From: Cohaesibacteraceae bacterium
GTDB lineage: Bacteria > Pseudomonadota > Alphaproteobacteria > Rhizobiales > Cohaesibacteraceae
Reading direction: 5' to 3'
Assembly: GCA_016764535.1 (NCBI GenBank)
Contig: JAESRR010000244.1
Span: forward strand, 1-14,087
DNA length: 14,087 nt
Positions 1 to 6,106 of this stretch are shown here, piece after piece. The translations under genes and the position numbers were made by a program. The first letter of the stretch is position 1. Every line of letters starts with the position of its first letter. Under the pieces are notes generated by a model. The model was not told the origin of the DNA. It saw only the letters and a list, made by a program, of their open reading frames with translations, and made no database searches.

Positions 1-336
1 ATGCGGATTTTCCAGGAGGAAATCTTCGGACCGGTGCTCTCTGTATGTACCTTTAAAACGGATGAGGAAGCGCTGGCGATCGCCAATGACACGCTCTACG
101 GCCTTGGTGCCGGTGTCTGGAGCCGTGATGTAAACACCTGTTATCGCTTTGGCCGGGCAATTGAAGCGGGTCGCGTCTGGACCAATTGTTACCATGCCTA
201 TCCGGCACACGCCGCATTTGGTGGCTATAAACAATCAGGCATTGGTCGTGAAAATCACCTGATGATGCTTGGCCACTATCAGAAAACCAAAAACATGCTG
301 GTGAGCTATAACCCTAACAAACTTGGTTTCTTCTAG
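1..336 (+). CDS. Aldehyde dehydrogenase (C-terminal part, cut by window edge)
   Basis: This is the last 111 residues of an NAD(P)-dependent aldehyde dehydrogenase, which oxidises an aldehyde to the carboxylic acid in the cytoplasm. The fragment opens with the conserved [11 protein letters not shown] segment, whose second glutamate binds the cofactor ribose in this family. It continues with the [13 protein letters not shown] region and ends with the C-terminal [11 protein letters not shown] motif and a short tail. The catalytic cysteine and most of the cofactor domain lie upstream of the window, so the first Met here is internal and not the start. The neighbouring DUF779 gene is a usual companion of the acetaldehyde/alcohol-type enzymes (AldB/ExaC-like), which suggests that class. 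The exact substrate cannot be read from this piece. Confidence 0.93.
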   Translation: MRIFQEEIFGPVLSVCTFKTDEEALAIANDTLYGLGAGVWSRDVNTCYRFGRAIEAGRVWTNCYHAYPAHAAFGGYKQSGIGRENHLMMLGHYQKTKNMLVSYNPNKLGFF

Positions 337-359
337 GATACTAACAGCCTGGTGGTTGT

Positions 360-390
360 CGGACGGGAGCGTTTCCCGTCCGGTATATTT
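360..390 (+). terminator. Hairpin terminator between aldehyde dehydrogenase and DUF779 genes
   Basis: A perfect 9-bp stem (CGGACGGGA at 360-368 pairing with TCCCGTCCG at 374-382) with a 5-nt loop is followed by a short T-rich run (gtatatttt). It begins 24 bases after the aldehyde dehydrogenase stop codon and ends 20 bases before the ribosome-binding site and start of the next gene. The U-tract is modest, so it may be leaky and lower rather than stop expression of the DUF779 gene. Confidence 0.6.
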
Positions 391-409
391 TCAGGGGCAG
401 GGAAGTGAA

Positions 410-745
410 ATGGAACAGCAGGTTGAGGCGACAGAGGCAGCTCTGGCGCTAATTCGCGAGATCATTGAAGAGCATGGGCCGGTGATATTCCACCAGTCCG
501 GTGGATGTTGTGATGGCTCCTCTCCAATGTGTTATGCGGAAGGTGATTTGATAATAGCTGATCACGATGTGCAAATGGGAGAGATCGGCGGTGTGCCGTT
601 TTACATTGGCGGTAGTCAATATGAAGTCTGGAAACATACAAGATTGATAATTGATGTAGTTGATGGTCAGGGTGGGATGTTTTCGCTCGACAATGGACGT
701 GGCAAACGCTTCATCACTCGTTCGGAATTGTGTGAAGTGAAGTAG
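410..745 (+). CDS. DUF779 family protein
   Basis: This 111-residue soluble protein belongs to DUF779, a family of unknown biochemical function usually encoded beside aldehyde or alcohol dehydrogenases, as here. The signature is at residues 28-42: HQSGGCCDGSSPMCY, with a Cys-Cys pair and a third cysteine that could bind metal or be redox-active. A glycine-rich middle (GEIGGVPFYIGG) follows, then a C-terminal part ending ITRSELCEVK. The ATG at 410 is chosen because a purine-rich ribosome-binding region (gggaag) lies just before it and the length matches the family. An upstream in-frame ATG at 323 would overlap the dehydrogenase and run through the terminator. A role in maturing or assisting the dehydrogenase is inference from context only. 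Confidence 0.85.
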   Translation: MEQQVEATEAALALIREIIEEHGPVIFHQSGGCCDGSSPMCYAEGDLIIADHDVQMGEIGGVPFYIGGSQYEVWKHTRLIIDVVDGQGGMFSLDNGRGKRFITRSELCEVK

Positions 746-960
746 GGCAATCCTGTTTGTTCCCGGGTTTTCACCTCTCGCAAGATTGGCGTGGTTTTTT
801 GCCGCCATGTTCAATGACCTGGTGAAAAATACTGTTTTGATTTTTCGGTCTGCTATATGAACGAAAATGGAACCACCCTGGCATCCATATCGGCGTTTGA
901 CTTGTTCACATCCGGCGCTTCATCTGCTTCCTGCATGATCAAACCGGAAAGAGGCCCCGC

Positions 961-1518
961 ATGTCTATCGTCGTGGTAATTCGCAAACATGGAAAAACAA
1001 TCATTGGATGCGACACCAAATGCTCGGATGGAAACCTGCTGGTACCACCACCGGAAAAGGTCAACGCGCTGAAGTTTCATCGTATCGGGAATGCGTATAT
1101 GGGTCATGTGGGCTCTACAGCTTTCCATACAGTGCTTGATTTTGTGACAAATGAATATGCAGATATTTTCGATTTTACCGACCGCATGACCACTTATAAA
1201 ACCATGCTCAAACTACATAAGATCATGTGTGACACTTGTCTCATCAATACATATGGAGAAGATTTCGAGGGCAGTGGGCTTAATGTTGTTATCGCGACAC
1301 CGGAAAAGATATTCCATGTGGAACCGGATCGTGGCGTTGATGAATTTTCCAGGTTTTGGGCGGTTGGATCAGGCAGTGTTGCTGCGCTTGGTGCGTTGGA
1401 TGCGCTTTATGACAGGATCGATGATATCGAAGAGCTTTTGCGTGAGGTTCTGACAATCGCCTGCAAGTATGATCTGCATTCCAACGGTCCGATAGAGACA
1501 GAAATTGTGAATGGTTAG
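961..1518 (+). CDS. Proteasome/HslV-like Ntn-hydrolase family protein with N-terminal serine
   Basis: This 185-residue protein has the fold signature of proteasome beta / HslV subunits. The N-terminal strands read MSIVVVIRKHGKTIIGCDTK, matching HslV TTIVSVRRNG....GGD. K33 falls near HslV Lys33, and GNAYMGHVGS and the later FWAVGSGSVAALGALDAL match the HslV glycine-rich segments. Aligned on the conserved glycine and aspartate, Ser2 sits where HslV has catalytic Thr1. Met removal before Ser is expected, leaving Ser1, Asp17 and Lys32 as the likely catalytic set. The ATG is supported by AGAGG six bases upstream. No hslU-like ATPase is next to it, unlike hslVU. Related stand-alone bacterial proteasome homologues are known, but their substrates are poorly understood. 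Protease activity is plausible but unproven. Confidence 0.72.
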   Translation: MSIVVVIRKHGKTIIGCDTKCSDGNLLVPPPEKVNALKFHRIGNAYMGHVGSTAFHTVLDFVTNEYADIFDFTDRMTTYKTMLKLHKIMCDTCLINTYGEDFEGSGLNVVIATPEKIFHVEPDRGVDEFSRFWAVGSGSVAALGALDALYDRIDDIEELLREVLTIACKYDLHSNGPIETEIVNG

Positions 1519-1569
1519 CAGGTTACCGGGCAAACTCTGTTTGTTTGGAGTGCGCGTCTGTCACAATTC

Positions 1570-1798
1570 TTATCCAAGCATGAACACATCATAGCGGGTT
1601 GATTTGCCGGTGATCTGATGAGAAGGCTGGCGAATACCGGGCATGGGGTCTGCTTTCTGCGGCCATTTCAGCACCACACGTTTGCGCGCACAATCAAGGG
1701 CGATTTGCATCAGCTCGGAACAATCTTCATCTGTGCCAACAATTTCCCGGATCTGGCGCATTTCCTTTTTTACAAGTGCCGAGTTTTTACGGGGTGGA
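1570..1798 (-). pseudogene. rsmJ: rsmJ 3'-end fragment (left copy of the direct repeat)
   Basis: This segment encodes only the last 75 residues of RsmJ (PPRKNSALVKK to STRYDVFMLG) and a stop codon. It lacks the S-adenosylmethionine-binding part and so cannot be an active methyltransferase. Homology to the intact gene stops at base 1798, just after the catalytic DP motif would have been; beyond that the sequence is unrelated. The reading frame stays open to an ATG at 1872, giving a possible 100-residue chimaeric protein whose first 25 residues are new. Seven of its ten differences from the intact copy are silent (the stop codon, TAA versus TAG, included). The other three change only two codons conservatively (Ser/Thr, Gln/Glu). 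Confidence 0.88.
1570..1798. repeat. Direct repeat, left copy (rsmJ 3' end)
   Basis: The 229 bases match 2994-3222 at 219 positions with no gaps, in the same orientation, exactly 1424 bp apart. Identity starts at the rsmJ stop codon and ends abruptly at the GGTGGA that closes both copies. Confidence 0.95.
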
Positions 1799-1929
1799 CC
1801 GGCAGGAGAGAAAAATCTACTTTTTCCTTTTACACGTCTAGATTTATCGCTATCATGGGTTGAGTGGCGCAACTAAATAGGCATCTACTTGGTCGAGTTG
1901 TTTAGGCAAAAGATTTTTTGGGAAATTCT

Positions 1930-2877
1930 ATGAATAGAATAGTTGTATCAGCTGTTTTGGTATTTTTATTTTCAATTCAACCCAGCCTCTCTGGAGGGTT
2001 TATTGGAAATTTTATCGAAAAGGCATGTGGAAACTGCGGGCTCGGAAAAAAACTAGATGGACTGCACAAGGCAATTGGCAGTCCAATGGACATACCCGGA
2101 AGAATAGCGCGTGAATCGGTTGTTGAAACTGCTGGCCCTTTGCTAGGTGAAGCAATTCGTCACTCACGTGACAATGCTAGAGCAGCCGGAACAAAGCCCA
2201 TTCCTTCGCAGATGTTCCAAAAACTGGTGCTTTTTTATCCCCGGTCATTGTTATTATCAATACAATTTAGAGTAGGACAAGGGCACGAACTCTCTGTTCA
2301 AGCAAACTCTTTTAGATTTGGAGATGCGACGGCGGTTGCTCTGATTGATACAATTATTTTCAGATCTGAAAATGATGTACGTAACGATGTTCTATGGGCG
2401 CATGAAATTAAACACATTGATCAATTTCAGCGTTGGGGGCTTTCAAATTTTGGCAAACGTTATGTACGAAATCATTCAGCGGTCGAAAAGGAAGCAGAAA
2501 CAACTGCGCAACAATATAGTAATTTGAGAAACGCATCAGTTCGGAAGCAAAATAACTCAAGAACTAACCAAAAAATATCGGCAGGTTTCGACTGGTTGTA
2601 TATTGGTAGATTTAAGAATGGTTGGCGAAATCGTAATTTTGATTGGCGAGGAAGTAAAATGGAATGGCCCAAACCGGGGACGTTCATTACTGCTGTTAAT
2701 AATGTAAATGTTCGTGAAGACCATATTCGTTATATTCCACAAACAGGTAAGTGGAAAAACGCAAATAAAACGGGCGCTATTGAATCCGGACAAACAGTCA
2801 AAATAGTAGATGTAATTGACGTGACGTTAGGTGGTGGATATATTTGGGCAAAAATTAGAAATAGCAATCGTCGTTAG
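1930..2877 (+). CDS. Secreted HExxH metallopeptidase-like protein with C-terminal SH3-like domain
   Basis: This is a 315-residue exported protein. Residues 1-22 form a signal peptide (MNR, then a hydrophobic run, then PSLSG). A cysteine pair (CGNCG) follows the predicted cleavage site. A helical region (PGRIARESVVETAGPLLGEA) leads to a DUF4157-like peptidase core containing WAHEIKH at residues 156-162. His158, Glu159 and His162 form an HExxH zinc site, and the EKEAE cluster at 186-190 could supply the third ligand. The linker is basic and Asn-rich. Residues from about 245 to 311 (NNVNVRED ... SGQTVKIV ... GGYIWAKI) resemble a bacterial SH3 domain of the kind that binds cell wall. ATG 1930, preceded by GGGA, is preferred over TTG 1918. 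The gene is clearly more AT-rich than its neighbours and lies between the two rsmJ repeats, which suggests recent acquisition. Its target is unknown. Confidence 0.65.
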   Translation: MNRIVVSAVLVFLFSIQPSLSGGFIGNFIEKACGNCGLGKKLDGLHKAIGSPMDIPGRIARESVVETAGPLLGEAIRHSRDNARAAGTKPIPSQMFQKLVLFYPRSLLLSIQFRVGQGHELSVQANSFRFGDATAVALIDTIIFRSENDVRNDVLWAHEIKHIDQFQRWGLSNFGKRYVRNHSAVEKEAETTAQQYSNLRNASVRKQNNSRTNQKISAGFDWLYIGRFKNGWRNRNFDWRGSKMEWPKPGTFITAVNNVNVREDHIRYIPQTGKWKNANKTGAIESGQTVKIVDVIDVTLGGGYIWAKIRNSNRR

Positions 2878-2993
2878 CAATCCATTTATGATGTTTTTGT
2901 GTCAGTGTCGTGCCAAAATATTAAAACAGTTGAAACTGGAATCTAAGTAAAAATTGGTTACGTCTACAATTTGCAATATCGATTTTCCTCTTT

Positions 2994-3222
2994 CTATCCA
3001 AGCATGAACACATCATAGCGGGTTGATTTGCCGGTGATCTGATGAGAAGGCTGGCGAATACCGGGCATGGGGTCTGCTTTCTGCGGCCATTTAAGCACCA
3101 CACGTTTGCGCGCACAATCAAGCGCGATTTCCATCAACTCTGTACAATCTTCATCCGTGCCAACAATCTCCCGGATCTGGCGCATTTCCTTTTTTACAAG
3201 TGCCGAGTTTTTACGAGGTGGA
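2994..3222. repeat. Direct repeat, right copy (3' end of intact rsmJ)
   Basis: This is the partner of 1570-1798. It is part of the complete rsmJ reading frame and ends in TAG where the left copy ends in TAA. Confidence 0.95.
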
Positions 3223-3794
3223 TGCATGGGGTCAATCAACACAACTTCAGGATCAAGACCCGGCAGCAGGTCTTTTGCATCACCATGCAACAGGGTCATG
3301 CGTCCAATGATGCTGGCCAGATCCGCGTCAGCATTACGGGCATGTTCCATCCCGTCTGCAAGTATCTGATGCATTATATCTGATCGCTCAATCAGCGTCA
3401 CGTACGCACCAAGAGATGCGAGCAAAAAGGCATCACGCCCCAGTCCGGCGGTAGCATCCACAACATCAGGTGTTTTGCCATCTTTCATGCCAATTGCTTT
3501 GGGCAAGGTCTGCCCGCGGCCACCACCAAAGCGCAGTCGGTGAGCAACAGCACCTCCAACAAAATCAACAACTAGGCCACTTGTGTCCTGCTTCATGTGT
3601 ATGCCTGCAAATGGTTCTGATCCGGTAACCAGGGTTCTGTAACACAGTCTCCGTTGAAGACAATGGAGCGAGCCGGATCGATAAACAATCAGGATGGATA
3701 TGCATTGAATTTGGAAGAATTCGATCGTTGATTTTTGATGATAATTCATATCATATGAAATAATAATCAAATCATTGTATCTGATACATAACAA
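2994..3794 (-). CDS. rsmJ: 16S rRNA (guanine1516-N2)-methyltransferase RsmJ (5' end uncertain)
   Basis: RsmJ uses S-adenosylmethionine to methylate G1516 of 16S rRNA in the small ribosomal subunit. The family signature is strong: VDFVGGAVAHRLRFGGGRG, the binding loop DATAGLGRDAF at residues 113-123, the catalytic LIDPMHPP, then SALVKKEMR and KRVVLKWP. The open frame gives 266 residues from an ATG at 3794, against about 250 in E. coli. The first 50 or so residues are AT-rich in coding sequence and do not resemble RsmJ. They also overlap a palindrome array, so the true start may be the ATG at 3749, a later non-ATG codon, or the ATG at 3596; or the 5' end may have been altered. The 3' end is duplicated at 1570-1798. 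The gene points toward the insertion and is convergent with the two plus-strand genes to its left. Confidence 0.88.
   Translation of the reverse strand: MLCIRYNDLIIISYDMNYHQKSTIEFFQIQCISILIVYRSGSLHCLQRRLCYRTLVTGSEPFAGIHMKQDTSGLVVDFVGGAVAHRLRFGGGRGQTLPKAIGMKDGKTPDVVDATAGLGRDAFLLASLGAYVTLIERSDIMHQILADGMEHARNADADLASIIGRMTLLHGDAKDLLPGLDPEVVLIDPMHPPRKNSALVKKEMRQIREIVGTDEDCTELMEIALDCARKRVVLKWPQKADPMPGIRQPSHQITGKSTRYDVFMLG
3745..3759. promoter_or_regulatory. Palindromic operator-like site 1
   Basis: TTCATAT-C-ATATGAA is a perfect palindrome with 7-bp arms around a single central base (3752). Its right part belongs to a 17-bp direct repeat (3747-3763) that recurs exactly 50 bp away at 3797-3813. The regulator is unknown. 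Confidence 0.5.
3776..3788. promoter_or_regulatory. Palindromic operator-like site 2
   Basis: TGTATC-T-GATACA is a perfect palindrome with 6-bp arms centred on 3782, 30 bp from site 1 and 20 bp from site 3. Arm sequence is related to, but distinct from, the flanking sites. Confidence 0.5.
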
Positions 3795-3809
3795 TACATA
3801 TCATATGAA
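3795..3809. promoter_or_regulatory. Palindromic operator-like site 3
   Basis: TACATAT-C-ATATGAA is centred on 3802, with 5-bp perfect inner arms and one mismatched outer pair. It shares 17 bases (3797-3813) exactly with the site 1 region. With sites 1 and 2 it gives centre spacings close to three and two helical turns, as in cooperative operator arrays. Confidence 0.45.
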
Positions 3810-4083
3810 ATAAAATAAACATGGAGCTCAAAGTGGACGATATGGAGGATTTATTGTTGAATTGTCCGGGCCTTGCGGTGTGTCTTTTGTTTAATGTGAC
3901 GATGGATTAGCGGTCTGACCTGGGATGCGTGTGATTTCCAACAGGCCTTGTGTTCGTTGTTTTGGCTAATTTGTTGAAGTAAAATGGCCGCAGGGTTATG
4001 TATTAATTCGGTCTGGAGAAATTTGAATGCCATTTGGATGGTGGGGTTTCACTTACAGACAGATATTTTACAGGCAGTTTTGA

Positions 4084-4140
4084 TCATGCCGGGCGCAATG
4101 ATGTCCACGCCCGGTACGGGCTTGTCCCGGTCATCATCGA
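4084..4140. repeat. REP-like palindromic intergenic element
   Basis: Two GC-rich hairpins lie side by side. CCGGGCG (4089-4095) pairs with CGCCCGG (4108-4114), and CGGG-CTTGT-CCCG lies at 4117-4129. The wording around them (CGGGCTTGTCCCGGTCATC, catgccgggcg, tgtccacgcccgg) is like the short palindromic repeats scattered between genes in many alphaproteobacteria. This is recognition from memory; copy number in this genome is unknown. It lies just upstream of the chosen GIY-YIG start. Confidence 0.5.
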
Positions 4141-4183
4141 ACATTCTGGAAGAATAGACAGGCTCACTGGATATGCAGGTTTA

Positions 4184-4471
4184 ATGTCGGAACCATTGGA
4201 ATATTACACCTATATTCTTGCCACAGTTGATACTGGCCTATCACGGACATATGTGGGCTGGACAAATGATTTGGAAAAACGTTTAAAAGCTCATAATTCC
4301 GGAAATGGTGCCAAATCCACCAAAGGACGTCGGTGGGACTTTATTTATGTTGAATCTTCCGGGACTAAATCAGAAGCTATGAGCCGTGAATGGTATATTA
4401 AAAATGACCGCGCTCATCGCAAGGCAATATTACAAGCCGTACAACCAGCTAAAAAGACAACGAACCGATGA
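4184..4471 (+). CDS. GIY-YIG nuclease domain protein (YhbQ/UPF0213-like)
   Basis: This 95-residue single-domain protein opens with YYTYILATVDTG and TYVGWTNDLEKRLKAHNSG. These are the paired GIY/YIG strands (here YTY and YVG) and the following Arg-containing helix of the GIY-YIG nuclease fold. KGRRWDFIYVE and the conserved glutamate in SREWYIKND complete the domain. Size and pattern match the small stand-alone UPF0213/YhbQ-type proteins, some of which act on DNA; the role in this organism is unknown. The ATG at 4184 is chosen because it gives a complete domain of normal length. The longer frame from 4034 would translate the REP-like element into a low-quality extension. The stop overlaps the slyX start (ATGA), so the two are co-translated. 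Confidence 0.85.
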   Translation: MSEPLEYYTYILATVDTGLSRTYVGWTNDLEKRLKAHNSGNGAKSTKGRRWDFIYVESSGTKSEAMSREWYIKNDRAHRKAILQAVQPAKKTTNR

Positions 4472-4680
4472 TCCCTGAAGACATATCCAAACGATTTGAC
4501 GCCCTTGAAATGATTGTAGCCGAGCAACAACAGGTCATTGATGATCTCAATGAGACGATTACCAAGCAGTGGAAATCGCAGGATGTTTTAAAGCGCCAGC
4601 TCACGAAAATGACGGATCAGATTCATGATCTTGAAGAAAGCCAGCCTGCTGCTGCAAACCAGAAACCGCCACATTACTAG
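4468..4680 (+). CDS. slyX: SlyX family protein
   Basis: This 70-residue protein is almost entirely a coiled coil. Heptad-like leucines and isoleucines run through residues 8-58 (FDALEMIVAEQQQVIDDLNE, then LKRQLTKMTDQIHDLEE). It ends in the PPHY tail characteristic of SlyX proteins. The family is widespread in proteobacteria, and its molecular function is not settled despite the historical link of the name to lysis genes. The ATG overlaps the upstream stop codon by 4 bp, so translation is coupled to the GIY-YIG gene. No clear terminator follows in the 71 bases before the convergent GFA gene. Confidence 0.88.
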   Translation: MIPEDISKRFDALEMIVAEQQQVIDDLNETITKQWKSQDVLKRQLTKMTDQIHDLEESQPAAANQKPPHY

Positions 4681-4751
4681 CATCGATAATTCCCGTTTGG
4701 CTGGATTTTGCGATCCGGGGGGGCCTGCATCCAAACTCGAGCCGACTAATT

Positions 4752-5156
4752 TCACGGGGAAGACGAATGTTCGACCTCGTCGCCAGGCACATTGACCCAG
4801 TGATGCTTTCTATGCTCATAAACTGAAAATCGGGGCTCGGGGAAATCCGGATCTGCAAATGCACCAACCGGTATTGCGGTAACGCCTGGCCAACCCTCGA
4901 TGATATACGCAAGGGTTGATCCGCACACCGGACAAAAGCTGTAGGTAGCCCGGTGGCCGCTGTCGGCAATCCGTTCCCATTCGACCCGCTTTCCCGTTAG
5001 CGTAATATTTTTATCAGCCCAGCGTGCCTGTGTCGCAAAGGCGCTGCCGCTGCGTTTTTGACATTCAAGGCAGTGACACACCGATATTCTTACCGGTTCG
5101 CCCTGGCAGGTCACGGCAAGTTGCCCGCATCTACATGTGGCGGTTCGATTGGTCAT
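4752..5156 (-). CDS. GFA-family zinc-binding protein (glutathione-dependent formaldehyde-activating-like)
   Basis: This 134-residue cytoplasmic protein is of the GFA/CENP-V domain family. All zinc-binding cysteines are in place: Cys8 and Cys10 (CRC), Cys27, Cys29 and Cys32 (CHCLEC), and Cys75 and Cys78 (FCPVCG). The conserved QKRSGSAF stretch and the C-terminal YEHRKHHWV are also present. The founding member (Gfa of Paracoccus) was described as speeding formation of S-hydroxymethylglutathione, but most paralogues have no proven reaction, so that activity should not be assumed. It starts 34 bases after the ugpE stop codon on the same strand and is probably co-transcribed with it, although no functional link is evident. 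Confidence 0.88.
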   Translation of the reverse strand: MTNRTATCRCGQLAVTCQGEPVRISVCHCLECQKRSGSAFATQARWADKNITLTGKRVEWERIADSGHRATYSFCPVCGSTLAYIIEGWPGVTAIPVGAFADPDFPEPRFSVYEHRKHHWVNVPGDEVEHSSSP

Positions 5157-5190
5157 GCTTTAACGCCTCAAATTGAACGGCCAATGAAAA

Positions 5191-6015
5191 TTAGTGTCCG
5201 CCATCGAACAGGCCTTTCATCAGCAACTTGCGACAAAGGATAACGAGGCAAGCTGGTGGTAACAACGCCAGAACAATCAGCACCAGCCCAGAAATACTTG
5301 TTCTGCCCACAAATGTCATGCCGCGCACGAGAGTGAAATATTCTTCATCCGAAGTGATGATCAGCGGCCAGAGGTACTGGTTCCATCCGGTGATAAACAT
5401 AATGGTAAAAATTGTTGCAATGACCTGTAAGGACATTGGCACCAGAACCGTGGTGAGAAATTTGATTGGTCCGGCGCCATCAATCATTGCAGCTTCAAGA
5501 ATTTCATCGGGCACAGAACGAAAAAACTGTCTGAAATAGAACACCGCAATGGCTGAAGCGACAAGTGGCAATACGATCCCCGTATAAGTATTATAAAGCC
5601 CCAGATCTACTGCGACCTGATAGGTTGGAAGAATGCGCATTTCCAGTGGCAACATCATTGTCGCCATCAGGACGGCAAAAATCGGACCAGCCGTTGCGAG
5701 CCGAAAATAGGTCAGTGCATAGGCAGCGAGAAACGATAAAAGCGTTGTAGCAATTGCAAATCCCGCTCCCGTGACGAAAGAATTGTACAACATCGACCAG
5801 GCCGTGATGGCACCGCTAAATCCGGCTTTGGAAAACAGCATTCGGCTGACATTTTCAACAAATTCGCCACCCCAGGATAGCTGAAGCCCATATTGAGACA
5901 GTGTACTCCCGCTATGTGAGATAGTCATAATAGCCAGCAGCAAAGGTAAATTGAGCAACACAATTCCGGTGAGCAAAATCAGATGTCGTCTTGCGTCACT
6001 GGTTTGAATTCTCAA
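5191..6015 (-). CDS. ugpE: ABC transporter inner-membrane permease, UgpE-like (orphan)
   Basis: This 274-residue permease resembles UgpE of the sn-glycerol-3-phosphate ABC importer. It has about six membrane segments, the stretch MLPLEMRILPTY (UgpE MLPVEVRIFPT), LPLVASAIAVFYFRQFF, the EAA loop at residues 174-180 (EAAMIDG) that docks with the ATPase, then GWNQYLWPL and an ending LLMKGLFDGG. Length is normal for the family. Translation appears to begin at TTG (6013-6015), with AAGGA ten bases upstream; no ATG or GTG fits better. A UgpE cannot work alone: it needs a second permease (UgpA), a binding protein (UgpB) and an ATPase (UgpC). None is in this window: the upstream neighbour is divergent and the downstream gene is GFA. 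Substrate by similarity only. Confidence 0.85.
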   Translation of the reverse strand: MRIQTSDARRHLILLTGIVLLNLPLLLAIMTISHSGSTLSQYGLQLSWGGEFVENVSRMLFSKAGFSGAITAWSMLYNSFVTGAGFAIATTLLSFLAAYALTYFRLATAGPIFAVLMATMMLPLEMRILPTYQVAVDLGLYNTYTGIVLPLVASAIAVFYFRQFFRSVPDEILEAAMIDGAGPIKFLTTVLVPMSLQVIATIFTIMFITGWNQYLWPLIITSDEEYFTLVRGMTFVGRTSISGLVLIVLALLPPACLVILCRKLLMKGLFDGGH

Positions 6016-6106
6016 TTGGTACGGGTCCTTACTGACAAAACAACCTGCGTGCAGTGTTGAATGTTAAAATAATCGGGACTGGAAATAAACTATTGGGAGA
6101 AAATCT

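Larger units (their letters stand above)
3795..4183. other. Intergenic region without a recognisable gene
   Basis: Between rsmJ and the GIY-YIG gene I find no convincing gene. A 29-codon frame at 3821-3910 (starting MELKVDDMED) and a 60-codon minus-strand frame at 3851-4033 have no recognisable motif. The left edge holds the third palindrome and the right part a REP-like inverted repeat. The rest may hold promoters for both sides, but none is clear enough to place. Confidence 0.6.

Noticed and set aside
449..814. Long minus-strand open frame opposite the DUF779 gene
   Set aside because: It is the antisense shadow of a gene with a clear family motif and has no recognisable features of its own.
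1799..1929. Promoter for the HExxH gene
   Set aside because: Several AT-rich boxes are present but no -35/-10 pair with proper spacing stood out.
1570..3222. Insertion sequence or transposon explaining the rsmJ duplication
   Set aside because: No transposase, no terminal inverted repeats and no short target duplication; the repeats are core-gene sequence in direct orientation.
1570..3222. tRNA-type attachment site
   Set aside because: No tRNA cloverleaf in either copy, and no integrase gene between or near them.
3821..4033. Small open frames between rsmJ and the GIY-YIG gene (29 codons plus, 60 codons minus)
   Set aside because: No motif, no convincing ribosome-binding site, and a composition unlike the neighbouring genes; treated as intergenic.
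4034..4183. N-terminal extension of the GIY-YIG protein by 50 residues
   Set aside because: It would translate the REP-like hairpins and adds nothing to a domain that is complete from the ATG at 4184.
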